64,000 bases of DNA, taken from contig NC_018325.1 in NCBI RefSeq assembly GCF_000234665.1, positions 558,512-622,511 on the forward strand, given 5' to 3'. The notes under the pieces were generated by a model that was given only the letters and a program-made list of their open reading frames with translations, was not told where the DNA came from and made no database searches. The DNA is from Leishmania mexicana MHOM/GT/2001/U1103. Taxonomy: Eukaryota > Euglenozoa > Kinetoplastea > Trypanosomatida > Trypanosomatidae. Position numbers and translations under genes: made by a program. Below are positions 1-10,800 of the stretch, one piece after another. Position 1 is the first letter of the stretch. The number at the start of each line of letters is the position of its first letter.

Positions 1-438
1 AAAGAGTGTGCGGTCATCCGCGGCAAGGCCACCCGGCCGCAAGCAGGCGAGGAAGCTGGCTGTCTGGGAAGGCACTTTCTCGATGAACACAAGCACGAGG
101 TCCTCGGGCACAGGAAGCACCAGCTGTGGCAGCGCCGCCGAGTAAGACGCACGCGATGCAGAGGACGACGACGCACGCTGGAAGAATAGGCGGCGCACAT
201 TGGCTCCCTCCTTGGAGTCGAGAGAGGCGAAGTAGATCCGGTGGCGGTCCAGACCCTCCGCGATCTCGTCCTCCACTTTCCTTGTCGCGTAGCTGAAGAG
301 GCTAAAAAAGCTGAAATTACGCTCCAGCACGTAACGCACGCGCGCTTGACACATCCGGCAATGCCCGTCGAAAACAAGCAGATTGCGTGGCAGCTGTGTC
401 AGCAACTGCTGGTAGTGGCTGCCACGGAAACGCATCAT
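1..438 (-). CDS. DCC/DUF393-family thiol-disulfide oxidoreductase, N-terminal part (cut by window edge)
   Basis: The reverse complement from two tandem ATGs at 438-433 stays open for 146 codons to the left edge, so the gene is partial (C-terminus missing). Near residue 23 the reading frame has LVFDGHCRMC, which matches the DxxCxxC signature of the DCC family (DUF393), known as putative thiol-disulfide oxidoreductases. The following predicted helix and strand (around IYFASLDSKEG) fit the fold's second half. The role of this family in trypanosomatids is unknown to me. There is no obvious signal peptide or presequence before the motif. The start is chosen as the first of the two ATGs; the second gives a protein one residue shorter. 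The frame has Leishmania-like GC-rich third positions. Confidence 0.72.
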   Translation of the reverse strand, partial: MMRFRGSHYQQLLTQLPRNLLVFDGHCRMCQARVRYVLERNFSFFSLFSYATRKVEDEIAEGLDRHRIYFASLDSKEGANVRRLFFQRASSSSASRASYSAALPQLVLPVPEDLVLVFIEKVPSQTASFLACLRPGGLAADDRTLF

Positions 439-888
439 GGGTGATGAACGGCCTTGTGGTGCGGTCGCTCTTGGCGGGCGCGTGTGTTCCATCAATGGAG
501 GGAGGTGTGAGGGTTTGCCAACGTGCGTGCGTGCGGAAGAGCGAGAGCGATACGGAAAAAAAAATGGGTAAGGGTGTGGGGGGGGGGGAGGAGGGAGTCC
601 GATGGACTTATCCAACATCCGTGCAGAGCTGTATCGGCAGGATCGCTGGCTTTTGGTTGGTCGTTTTTTTTCTTGGTAACGGTGTGCCCCTTCTACCACC
701 CGCGAATACGACAAGACGTATACACGCATGCACAACACCACAGCTCACTTGACCCTCTGCTGCGCCGCGGCAACAACCCCCGGTGGGCTAGGACGCGCCA
801 CCCAGCCCATCGAATCAACGCCATGCATCTAGCGGGAGCTTTTTCTTCCTCCTCGTCCGTCCCTCGCATACGCGCTGCGCGATGGGCA

Positions 889-910
889 CCACACCGAAGC
901 TTCGGTGTGG
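889..910. repeat. 22-bp perfect palindrome
   Basis: CCACACCGAAG is followed directly by its exact reverse complement CTTCGGTGTGG, with a HindIII-like AAGCTT centre. In RNA it would fold into a short hairpin. It lies between the E1-alpha stop and the DUF393 start, so it is in untranslated or intergenic sequence. Confidence 0.85.
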
Positions 911-1489
911 ACTAAATGGCTCGATACGAGTGGGTCACGTTCCAGGTCCTGCTCGAGGGGGCGGAGGCGGTGGTGTCTGTAGTAGAGGCAGCAGGGGTTG
1001 GCTAGGGGTGGTCTGGGGCGGATGCCGCACGGTCCCAAGAAGGAAGTCGGCGATTCACAGGCCAGGGACGTCCCGGAGTAGCCCTGTCAGCGTCCCTGCC
1101 TGTGCGCCATGTTTCCCCCTCAGTCGCCTCACGCCGCGGCACAACATAACGTGAGCTGGCAAATCAAAAAAAACAATCGTTCGAAGGAACAACATCGAGT
1201 GTCTCTCGCCTTACCTACAGGCGAGGAGGACAGGGAGGAGAAATGGAGAGGAGGCGACGCACCCGCGTCCACACATCAACAAGCGTGCGCCCGTGCCGCA
1301 CAGACACGCACCGGCGCCGGACGAGGTGCCACCTCCAGACACGAGAATTCGAGCGACACGGGTACCAGAACCCCATTCGTCTTCGCTTGATATTTCCGTT
1401 TCCATTCAAAATGCGTCCGTTTCCCTGGCACATGACATCCGCTAAACTACACCGTATCCGGCTCTGACACAGTCCCCCGAGAGCACGAC

Positions 1490-1720
1490 CCCTGCTTCAC
1501 ACTCTGCTCCCTCCCCCCATCCGCCCGCTGTGCAGGTGGCGCCACCACTGGTGCATAACCCCTCAGGGCGGCACTCAGGCGCCCCACAGCAGGAGGCAGC
1601 GTGAAGACCGGGGGGGGGGGGATGCCTTTTGAGTAGCCGTGGCACTCTGCCTAGCACATGGACGGCACAGGCGTGTGCAATGTCGCCGGTCGCTCTAACT
1701 TCCCTGCGTTGCGGGCACCG
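1490..1720. mobile_element. SIDER-like degenerate retroposon copy A
   Basis: This segment shares a diverged but ordered set of words with 41867-42100: ATAACC-CTCAGG-GCGGCACTC-GGCGCC, then GTGA-G-CCGGG, then TGGCACTCTGCCTA followed by a CAxATG-like stretch. Both copies are in the same orientation relative to the window. Leishmania genomes carry many short, inactive retroposons (SIDERs) in 3' UTRs, several implicated in mRNA decay or translation control, and this copy sits in the expected 3' UTR of E1-alpha. I have not compared it with a SIDER consensus; boundaries are approximate. Confidence 0.55.
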
Positions 1721-2001
1721 GGCTGCCTCCCTCACACACGCAGAGAGTCAGGTCGGGAGGGGTGCGCTGGTACTGGGCCCTGTCATACCACGCACTGGGC
1801 CGTGTGTGTGTGTGGAGTACAGGCACAAAACCATAAAGGGAGAAGATGGTGCCGTGGCCCACGTGAGTAAGGAGGGGGATGCTGGGAGATGCAACGGCAA
1901 TGCTGCACCGCACGATGTTGTAACGTGGCGTGAGTGCGTGTGGGCTACCCACCCGCCTCGCATGTCTCCTGCCACCTGCGTCTGCAGCCCTCGCCGCGGC
2001 A

Positions 2002-3441
2002 CTAAAGCTTCTCCTGATCGTAGATGGACCGGTGTGCCTCGTAGTGCTCCACCAGCTGCGCCCTCTGTCGCTCCAGCTCTGGCGTCATATGCTCAAAGAC
2101 GTCATCGCAGAGGGTCGATACCGGCCATGCAGGCAGCTTCTCCTGCCGACGCAGCTCGCTAAGCACCTCTTTCCGGGTCTTCTCGACAACCTCCTTCGAC
2201 TGCACGGGCGTCCACCAACCGCGCTCTGCCATGAAGCGCTCGAAGCGCTCGATGGGGCTAAAGGTCTCTGCAAAGTGCTCAATCTCGTCCCGCGAGCGGT
2301 ACGCGGTACTGTCGTCCGAGGTCGAGTGGTGTGAGAGGCGATACGTCAGTGCCTCCACCAGGACGGGCCGGTGGTTGTTCAGGATCATTTCACGTGCCTT
2401 GCGCACCGTATGGTAAACCGCCAGCGCATCGAGGCCGTCGACGCGGGCGGCTGGCATGCCGTAGCCTGCCGCACGGCTCAAGATGCCGTCGCCCATGTAC
2501 TGGCTGTGGGTCGGGGTGGAGATGGCGTAGCCATTGTTGCGCACAAAGAAGAGGGTGTGCGAGCCGACGGTGCTAGCGAAGTTCAGCCCCGCGTGGAAGT
2601 CGCCCTCGCTCGCGGCTCCCTCGCCGAAGAAGGTGGCACAGATGCGCGCTTCCGGAATCGTCGACAGCAGCGTGCCAGCCGGCAGCCTCCTCTCCAGCGC
2701 CTGGTTCTCTAACCGGAACGCGTAGCCGGCGCCGGCGCCGTGCGGGATCTGCGTGGCGAGTGGGGAGCTAACCATCTGAGCATGCAGACGGTTGCTGCCG
2801 TAGTGGATGGGCATCTGACGGCCCTTCAAATCGCACTCGCAGTTGCCCATGCACTGCGCGATAAACTCGGGTATAGTGTAGCCGCGGTACGTCAGGATAC
2901 CAGCCTCTCTGTACTGCGCGAAGAGCTCGTCGTTGCTGGCCAGCCCAGCCGCCGCGCCGATCACGGCGGCCTCCTCGCCGAACATCGTCATGTAGAAGGA
3001 GATGCGACCTTGCCGCTGCGCCTCTAGCATTATCTTATCCATGGTGTTGTGCGCCAGCATCGCCGACATCATGCGCTCCGCCACCTCGCGAGTGATGACG
3101 CTCGTCTCATCCTTTGCATGGTAGCGAAATGCCTCCCCAAGCTCGGCGCTCTGCAGTTCGATTTTGCCAGCCTCATCGACGGTTGAAGGCGTTGCTGCAG
3201 GGGCTCCGCTGTCCGCCGTGTCCTCCACAACGACACGGCCTTGCAAATCGAGCACATGGAAGATCGGTGCGGCCGGGTCAGGCTCGTCATTGAACGCCAG
3301 CGTGCTCGTGGTAGCCGGTCCATCCTTGAAGTCAAGATTCCACACCTTCTGCACCTGGCGTATCGCGTCACTTAGCGCGGTACGGCCAGCGATGGCGGTG
3401 GCGAGTGCGTTGCAGCGCACTGCACGAGAGATGTGAAACAT
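2002..3441 (-). CDS. BCKDHA: 2-oxoisovalerate dehydrogenase E1 component, alpha subunit (mitochondrial)
   Basis: This 479-residue protein is the thiamine-diphosphate-dependent alpha subunit of the branched-chain 2-oxoacid dehydrogenase complex, which decarboxylates the 2-oxoacids of Leu, Ile and Val in the mitochondrial matrix. The ThDP-binding signature is clear: FFGEGAASEGDFHAGLNF, ending about 20 residues later in RNNGYAIST. The loop SHHSTSDDSTAYRS matches the region phosphorylated by BCKDH kinase in animals, so the phosphorylatable serine is kept. The first residues (MFHISRAVRCNALATAIAG) look like a mitochondrial presequence. Length is close to that of other eukaryotic E1-alpha proteins. 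The start is a true ATG with a good spliced-leader acceptor about 200 nt upstream. The E1-beta partner is not in this window. Confidence 0.96.
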   Translation of the reverse strand: MFHISRAVRCNALATAIAGRTALSDAIRQVQKVWNLDFKDGPATTSTLAFNDEPDPAAPIFHVLDLQGRVVVEDTADSGAPAATPSTVDEAGKIELQSAELGEAFRYHAKDETSVITREVAERMMSAMLAHNTMDKIMLEAQRQGRISFYMTMFGEEAAVIGAAAGLASNDELFAQYREAGILTYRGYTIPEFIAQCMGNCECDLKGRQMPIHYGSNRLHAQMVSSPLATQIPHGAGAGYAFRLENQALERRLPAGTLLSTIPEARICATFFGEGAASEGDFHAGLNFASTVGSHTLFFVRNNGYAISTPTHSQYMGDGILSRAAGYGMPAARVDGLDALAVYHTVRKAREMILNNHRPVLVEALTYRLSHHSTSDDSTAYRSRDEIEHFAETFSPIERFERFMAERGWWTPVQSKEVVEKTRKEVLSELRRQEKLPAWPVSTLCDDVFEHMTPELERQRAQLVEHYEAHRSIYDQEKL

Positions 3442-3644
3442 GGCACAGATTTGGAAAGGAGTGGTGAGTAGGTCAGAGACGGCGGAAGGTCACGGGAGAG
3501 GGGGGGACAGGAGGGGAGGTGAGGTGAGGGAAGCGCAAGTTGGTGGCGTGTGATTTCACCAGAATCGAAAACGAAGACACGCACGCGCACAGAGATACGA
3601 AAAAAGGGAAGAAGAGAGGGAGAGAAACGGGAGAGACTTCTCTC

Positions 3645-3700
3645 TGAGGAATAACGGTTGAAGGGGGGAGGATGAGGAGGAGGAGGGTGGTGGTGGTGGT
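3645..3700 (-). promoter_or_regulatory. Predicted polypyrimidine tract and spliced-leader acceptor for BCKDHA
   Basis: On the coding strand a C/T-rich stretch ends in TTATTCCTCAG. No other AG occurs between this point and the ATG, so a leader of about 200 nt is predicted. Confidence 0.5.
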
Positions 3701-4197
3701 GAGGCGTGTGTGTGAGGGCCAAGGACAATCCTTTAGATGTGCTTCACCGAGTTCATGCACTCACACACACAGAGACGAACACGCACGCGCGGAAACAGAC
3801 GAAAAAGAAAAGGTGATAAATAAATAATAAATACTTATACATGCAGACACACAACAAAGCGCAGCGACGGTGGCGAGCGACACGCACACACACGCACACG
3901 TACAGATAATAATAAGGAAATCGTCAGGGAGACCGCACAGTTCTACGACAGATATGGAAGAAACGAAAAACGAAAAACAAACGCCTGCGTGTGCACCACT
4001 GGGGAGGGTGGGCCAACGGGAGAGGATAGGATGAACACGAAGGAGGTGAGAAAAACGGGGGTGCGGAAGACGGTGTGTGTGGGGGAGGGAGGGGGGAGGG
4101 AGGCGAGGGAATGGCGAAGCCTCAGAAAGACCAAGACATGTGGCGGAGGGGGTAAGGTGCGGGAGAAATACGCGGACACACTCACGAGTGCGTATTT

Positions 4198-4226
4198 GGT
4201 GGTGGGGGTGGGGGTGGGGGTGAGGG
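4198..4226 (+). repeat. GGGGGT tandem repeat (quadruplex-type)
   Basis: The plus strand has four or more G-runs separated by single T or TGA. It is on the template strand of the unit, in an untranslated spacer. Confidence 0.75.
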
Positions 4227-5693
4227 TGTAGTGATAGAGAGAATGTCAGCGAGAGATGTGAGAGCGCTTGTCGTCGATGGAGCTTGAGTAGGAGGGATTC
4301 AAGTGAGGGGTGTAGACGTTGCGCTGTGGCGGGGAACAGAGGCGCGAGTGGGGGAAGGTGTGACTTGTGTGAGGGAGTGAGGAGAAAACAGAAGGCTTCT
4401 GTGCATGCGTGCGTGCGCACGCGTACGTCGGCTGACCTTGTTGCTCAGCTGTGAAAGCACGGTCACACACACACACACACACAGATACACACACCGACGC
4501 AGGCAGGCAATCAAGCACGCGCGCAAAAGGAAAGGAAAAAGGCGTTGATGTGAAGTGTGCGTGTGTAAGAGCAGCGTAAAGGCGGGGAGGAGATGAGCGC
4601 TATAATGGATGGGCAGCAAGGTGTGCTGTGGGGACACAATCACCGGCAGCCGAGACAATGAGCGGGTTAGTGTGGTGGTATGCAGCGGCGGATAGGGGAG
4701 TGGGCAGGCGATCCTTCACGCGCGTCCGTGTCTGCGTGCGTGTGTGTGTGTGTGTGTGTGATGCGGGACAATCGGTGCCACGAAATAGAAGGGACTGAGG
4801 CACATAAAGCGAGGGAGAGAAAGAAGGGAGTGGCGGTAGAGTGGACGCGTGCGCACATACACAGGAGGAGAGTGACGCGCAGCCTGGAGTAGGATCGATG
4901 CGCATGCACGCACCGGGTGTGAAGGCAGTCCCCCCTCGCACCACTATGAGCGTGGCAGTTGTGTGCCGCCAACCGACGCCGTCGTGATCGGAGAAAGGAA
5001 AAGCAGCGGCCACTTCGTGCCCCACGCTGCAGCGGTACAATGAAGTTCTCCGCAAGTGAATAAAGTGCGCTAGTGAACCAAACCCGTCACTGCATCGCGC
5101 CCTTTCGGCACCAACTTTTCTTCCCGTCGGCGCTGCCTGCTTAGGGAGAAGGCGAGGGAGGGATGCACGCAGTGGCTGCCCTGGTCACGTCCTCGCTTCC
5201 TCTTTTCTTTTTCTTTCGCGTTCTCGTTGGTGCAAAGGTGTGTGTGTGTGTGTGTGTGTTGGGAGGGGGTGGAGGTGTGCATGTCGCTCAATGTCCAGCC
5301 TCCCCCCCTCCCCCAACACACACACACAAATACACGCTAATGAAGACACACAAGTGCACCAAGTGAATCGTACAATGAGCTGCATGTAGATATGGTGGAA
5401 AGGCAGAGAGAGACACGCACCCTTCACGAGCACACACACGTGCGCGCACACACGCATGCACATGAGCGCACCGGCACAACCCCATACAGCTTGCCAGTAG
5501 TAGTGTACATCGAAGCGATCACATTCTGCCACGTCACCGACTGCCGCCCCCAGCAACTTCCCTTGGAATGGTGGCAGACGGCCTCCCCTCTTGCAGACAC
5601 ATGCGCGGGCTGACTGGGAGGGAGGGAGGGGGGTCATCCTGCCCTCTTCGCCATCGCTGCCCTTGTGGCGACCGCTGCGGTTGCGGTGGCACC

Positions 5694-6359
5694 CTATGCC
5701 TCCGTCAGGTCATCGTTATAGTACAGGTGAATGGCAGGGATGTAGTAGTCTGCGTTCAGTCCCAAGTCCTCGAAGGAGTCTGCTTCGTCATGGATGCCGT
5801 TGTCCTCGAGTGTGCGAGACATGTCGAGTTCGCGCGGGTCGGGGTCTAGCCGCACCCACGTATAACTGCGCGCGTGGGCGTTAATGGAGAGGTAGCGCTC
5901 ACGCAGGAGCTCTTCTAGGGTTTCCTCCGCACACACCTCCAGCGTTGTCTCGTCGCCTGTGAGCGTATTCACAATGCGAATTCGACGCATACGGCTCGTC
6001 AGGGCTCCGATGATATACTGCGGGTCCTTCCACCACGGAATGTCGTAGTTGAGGTCGATGTTGGAGTCGGGGTAGATGGTAGGCATGTGTGGCACGCGGC
6101 CCAGCGGCATCGCGTAAGTGCGCATGCCGCTATTCACATCCACACACGACCGCAGGTCGTCCGCCTCGGCATCCCACCAGTGCGAGATGTCTGTGCCGGC
6201 CACCTGCACGAGCGGTTTCGTGAGGTGTGCAAACTTCGGCATTTCCTTGTAGGCAGCGATGAGCGATGTGAGGTCGAGCACCTTGCCATTCAGTGAGACG
6301 TATGCGTCGTCGTGGAAGGCGTGCTCTCGCACCTCCTTGGTCGTGTAGAAGCGCGACAT
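5694..6359 (-). CDS. CYB5D1: CYB5D1-like cytochrome b5-domain protein, probably flagellar
   Basis: The 221-residue protein follows human CYB5D1 over its whole length as I remember that family: a b5-like domain at about 1-75 with VSLNGKVLDLTSLI and AGTDISHWWD; a PWWKDPQYIIGALTSRMR linker; a ubiquitin-like second half with IRIVNTLTGDETTLEV and SYTWVRLDPDPRELDMS; and the C-terminal signature LYYNDDLTEA. In animals CYB5D1 is a ciliary protein linked to radial spokes and redox control of beating, so a flagellar role is inferred. The HPGG heme-ligand motif of ordinary cytochrome b5 is missing, as in the family. The start ATG is preceded by a pyrimidine tract and TTAG only 10 nt upstream. Confidence 0.88.
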   Translation of the reverse strand: MSRFYTTKEVREHAFHDDAYVSLNGKVLDLTSLIAAYKEMPKFAHLTKPLVQVAGTDISHWWDAEADDLRSCVDVNSGMRTYAMPLGRVPHMPTIYPDSNIDLNYDIPWWKDPQYIIGALTSRMRRIRIVNTLTGDETTLEVCAEETLEELLRERYLSINAHARSYTWVRLDPDPRELDMSRTLEDNGIHDEADSFEDLGLNADYYIPAIHLYYNDDLTEA

Positions 6360-6369
6360 GGGCTAAAAG

Positions 6370-6384
6370 CTAAGGGAAGAGAGA
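6370..6384 (-). promoter_or_regulatory. Predicted spliced-leader acceptor for CYB5D1-like gene
   Basis: Coding-strand TCTCTCTTCCCTTAG ends 10 nt before the ATG; a second AG lies 7 nt further in. It supports the annotated start. Confidence 0.55.
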
Positions 6385-6938
6385 TGATGGCACACAATAA
6401 CCGTCACCTTCCCACCCGTGCAGCGCCTCGGCTCTGCCCTTTTTTCTCTTCCACGCCTTGTCGGTGGCGCGCGCCAACACACCAAGCAGAGTTCACGTTT
6501 CGAGAGGATAATTCCTCCGCACGGATCGAGTGAGGGGGGGTGGGAGGGGGTGAGGGACAGGAAGTGGAGTCTTACACAGGGTCACCTCACGACAGCGAGG
6601 AGTGCGGGGGGGGGTCGTGTGCTTGGGCTTGAGGTGCTTCATGTGGTAATATCCTCGATGAATGGAAGGAGGAGGCGGGGGGAGGGGTGTTGTGCGAGGA
6701 AGTCCGGTAAACACAGGAGATGCAGCGGGGGGGAGCGTCAGTGGCGAAGGATGGCCGCTGCATCTCCCCTCAAAAAAAGCATCAGCAAGGTAGAGAGCAT
6801 GATGCATATATGTATATATACACACCCGCATGCAGGCACCTCGAGGTGGCCTTCGCTGCCCCCCCCCCCGACATGGACGAGAACGTCAGTGGAGACTGCC
6901 ACCCGCGTTTCTCTTCCTTTTCCCCCTTTTTTCGATAG

Positions 6939-7038
6939 NNNNNNNNNNNNNNNNNNNNNNNNNNNNNNNNNNNNNNNNNNNNNNNNNNNNNNNNNNNNNN
7001 NNNNNNNNNNNNNNNNNNNNNNNNNNNNNNNNNNNNNN
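6939..7038. other. Assembly gap (100 N)
   Basis: Exactly 100 N, a usual placeholder for a gap of unknown size. The left flank is C/T-rich and the right flank is rich in G, which suggests a repeat that stopped assembly. Missing sequence could include part of a UTR or a small gene. Confidence 0.98.
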
Positions 7039-7863
7039 ATATTCCTGCAGACATCCGCCAAGAACACTAGGGCGGGGCGGGGCGAGGCGGGGGGGGGTAG
7101 GGAGTTGGTGAAAGGGGCAGCGGTCCCGTGCACGGTAGGATGGAGAAAGGCTACCGACACGAACAGCCGCGGTGACGCGTGGGCACAGAGGAAAAGGCGA
7201 AGGGGATACAGGAAGGGAGGGAGGGGGGAGGAGGAGGTGACACGAGACGGGGATGCAGCATGGAGTGCAATCCATGACGAGCACACCCGCACAACACTCC
7301 CCTCCAGAGCAGCGACCAAGACCGCAGCAGCATCGCCGTAGCAGCGGTTTGGTGACCGCCAGATGCGTTCGCCGCGGAAGTAAAGGGAAGACCACCAACA
7401 CCACTACCACAAAGAGCCTCATGAGAGATGCGCGAGAAAATATAGTGAGGAGGGGGTAGGGGGGCGGGCCGCAGCAGCTCAACACGTGTAGGGAGGGGGG
7501 GAGGCATAGAGGAGGCTCGAGAAGGGCGGCACGCGGGGAAAGAGGGGAGGGAGAAGTGCTCAGGACGGACACGAACAACAAGAGCATCAGCACAACACGG
7601 AGAAACGAGAAATGGACATTACTCAGCGACTATGCAACACATAAGCACGCATCAAGGAGAATGAGAGAAAGAGAGACGAGGGTGGACATCAGCGTCGCAT
7701 ATCCATAGCGCGCACTATGGAGTCCTGCCACGCAGTGTACATGCACATGGGCGCACACCCGCAGTAAACATGAGTACAAATCGAATAGGCAAAGAGCCCG
7801 GGCAATACTTGCTCTGGCTCCCCGCAACACACCTGCCCATCCTCCAGTGCCATCCCCGCCGTC

Positions 7864-10800
7864 TCACAGGAGCATCGACGCGGCCCAGCCGTTCTTGTTG
7901 TGAACCAACGGTGCGGCCGCGGCGTCGCGACCAGCGCTCGGCGACTGTCGCTCCACCGCCGCATCGCCGTAGGTGACGCTCCACTCATACCACACCCTCC
8001 GCTCCGCCAGGCTCGTCCGCCGATCCAGCTGCACGCGGATGGCGACCATGCGGCTTTCTTCCGCCGCTGCTTGCCCGACATCCCGAAGCTCTGCCTGCTG
8101 GGCTGGCTCGAGCGCAAAGACGCACGGAAACCAACTGTACATGTCCTCCGTCCTCGCCACAGGGGCGGTGGCGATGATTGTGGCGGGGGCGGTCGCAGAC
8201 TGGTAAAGCACTGCGGAGAAATAGCCAGCCAAGCCGCAGCAGCGGCCACACGGCGGCGCCTCAAAGACAAGGCTTGCCGCTCGCTCCAGCGACACGGACT
8301 CCCGCCGCTTCATCGTGCCGCGGTCTCCCTTGCAGCAGCTACTGCTGCCGCTCTGGAAGCTGTGATCGAAGGTCCAGCACGGCTGCGGAGGCGCCAGTGT
8401 GGCAGCCCTGCTGAGGTTTGTGACAAGCAGCGTATGATTGAGAGCAGCGTGGTGGTCGTGACAGCCCGGCGGCGGCACCGTCAACCCTTTCACAGCCGCC
8501 TCCGTCACTGCCGCATCAAAGGTGGCAGACATGAGCGGCGCCACCCACGCAGTGTATTGCTGTGGAATGCACATGAGATGAGGGTTGAAGGCGATGCCGC
8601 GGCTGAGCTGGATGTCCTCGAGCTGAGCGTGGAAGGCCTCCAGACACTCCGGGCTGAGCTCGTTGTCGCCCAGGCTCCCGAGCAGCTCAGAGACGATAAG
8701 GTCGCACAGGCCAAAGTCAGCCGGCAAGGTGAGCGAGCCGTTTTCTGCGGCGGTCGCAACCGTGCGCGCGTCGGCGATGATCACCTCCAGTGTGTGGCCA
8801 AAGGTGTAGGCCAGCTGCGTCCACTCGGGGTCGTTCGCCCACCGCATACGCGTGAAGGCGGCAGCTGGGCGATTCTTTTCGATGGCGAAGATGCGCAGTC
8901 GCACCCCGAGCGCAGAGACAGCGTTGAGACATTCATCGATGAGCGGGCCGCGACCGCAGCCGAGCAGTACGAGGTGGAGTGTCCGCTCGTCCGGCGAGGG
9001 CACCGGCACCCTCTGCATGACACCGTGCTTCGCAAAGAAGACTTTGTTCTGATACGCGTGCTGCTGCTCCGCCCCGGCGGCGTACCAGTCCCGCACGTAG
9101 TGAAAGACTGCCTCGCGGTACTGTCGGTATTTTCGTGCGTCGCGCTCAAAGACTTCGTAGACGCCGCTCGACAGGTGGTGGCTCAGTGGCTGTAGGGGCA
9201 GCTGGAGTTGACCCTCGAAGGAGGTGAAGACGTCGCGGGTCGGCTCCTCGACGCCTTTGAAGTGGAGGTAGTTGAGCAACGGGTACTGGTCAAAGAAGGT
9301 GCGATCGAACACTGGCATGGCGCGCCGGCGTAGCAGCTCCACAATGAAGGTGAGCGGACTGACAAAGGGCGGGTAGGTGCCAGCCCAGCGGGAGGCCACC
9401 AACGGCTGGAGATCCTCCGGCATCACGTAGGTGTAGCGGCTCCGCAGCACGTGAGAGCGGCGACAGCCGGCCGCTGCCTCGTACGACGTGTCGGAGGCGG
9501 AACCGGAATTCTTGGAGCCCCCCTTCGCTGCCGCCACGGCCGAGCCGGCTTCGTGGCTCGTCTCAAGCTCTGTAACACTGTCGTACCAGTCGAAGAGTGA
9601 GTAGTCTGTCCGACTCCCCTCGCTCTTGCCGTAGTGGTAGGTCGGTGGCGTTCGCTGGAACGGTGCGCTGTCCTCGCCGGGATTGCCGTGGTTGCGGTGC
9701 TCCTGCTCCTGCGCCTCCACGACGTCCTCCTCAGCCAAAGCGGTGGCTGGGGCGTCGGGGCGGTAGTGCGGGTGTTCGTGCGGCGCCACCCCGTGCGGCG
9801 CCAGGCACGTCAACAGCGCCGGGGCAGTAGGGCACTCGAAGCCGACGACCTCCTCGCCGAACCACTCGCTGGGCAGCAACATGCGCGGGTTCCACGTAGA
9901 GTAGTAGAGCAGCGCCATCAAAGACGACGCCGCCTCGGTATGCACCACACCCGAACAAGGCGACGAGGACGACGACGGCGGTGGTGCGCCAGACATGAGG
10001 CTCGTCGTGTTGCTGGTGACACAACAAGGTGCATTGATGCAGTATATCACGCTCGAGTCCGTCTTGAGAGTGGAGTAGCCGTAAAGGATGGCCTGGCGGA
10101 AGCGCTGCAGCTGGTAGCGGTGGGCGGGATTGCATGCATCGCAGCGGACCCACACCTTCACCCTCGTGCACTGTTGAATGAAAGACAGCACCACATCCGC
10201 CGCAAGACAGGCAACACGGATGTTGCGCTGATTCTCCTCTTCAGCACTCATCGGCTGCGCGCCGCCGCGCGTGCCCGCTGTGGAGCCGCCCTCGTTGTCC
10301 TCCCAATCACGGTCGTCGTCGTCATCTCCGCCAGACCACGCAACGCCCGCGGCATAGAACGGTAGCGGCACCTGCACGGCGCGTAGGCACATGAAGGCTG
10401 CTAGGTCAAGCTGCTCAGCAATACGCTGTCGCTGCGCACGCGTCGACCAGCTTAGCGCCGTCACGACACCGTTCATCGTCTGGCACCACTCCGACGGCAT
10501 GTGGAGCGCACTCCACGTCCCGGCCACTTCCCTGCGCCACGCCTGATTTAGCACGTGGGGATCAGCCGTCATGTTCGGCGGAGGACACGGACCCAGCAAG
10601 AGGGAGCTGAAGGGAAGTGAATCGTAGCTGCTGCCGCTTCTGGACGGACCGGCAGCCTTTGAGGCGTTGTCTTTCTGCGTGACGGCGGCCGCATCGTTGT
10701 CCCTCGAAGACGGTGGCGACTTGGACCGCGGAAAGCGGCCGAGAAAGCACGTGCCGAACGTGGCACCAAACATGCGGGCTTGCTTGATGGAGCGCATCAG

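Larger units (their letters stand above)
439..2001. other. Spacer between DUF393 gene and BCKDH E1-alpha
   Basis: It should contain the 3' UTR of the E1-alpha gene (right part) and the 5' leader of the DUF393 gene (left part). It holds a poly-A/poly-G patch near 555-590, a perfect 22-bp palindrome at 889-910, and a SIDER-like copy at about 1490-1720. The open frames here on both strands are short, overlapping and repeat-rich, and I accept none as a gene. Confidence 0.7.
3442..5693. other. Spacer between BCKDH E1-alpha and CYB5D1-like gene
   Basis: The right part is the 3' UTR of the CYB5D1-like gene; the left part is the leader of E1-alpha. It is dominated by purine-rich runs on the plus strand and by TG/CA microsatellites (about 4461-4483, 4738-4760, 5238-5260, 5318-5329), plus a G-run array at 4198-4226 that could form a quadruplex. 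Open frames on the minus strand here are biased His/Ser/Pro/Thr strings from the repeats and are not accepted as genes. Confidence 0.7.
6360..7863. other. Spacer with assembly gap between CYB5D1-like gene and PRMT5
   Basis: It contains the 3' UTR of PRMT5 and the leader of the CYB5D1-like gene, several poly-G tracts, and 100 Ns at 6939-7038. Frames crossing the Ns are meaningless. No gene is supported in the readable parts. Confidence 0.7.

Noticed and set aside
3761..4420. 219-codon minus-strand frame
   Set aside because: Composition is His/Pro/Ser/Leu from TG, GGT and GAG repeats; it lies between two well-defined genes as UTR.
7900..9195. 431-codon plus-strand frame
   Set aside because: Antisense shadow inside PRMT5.
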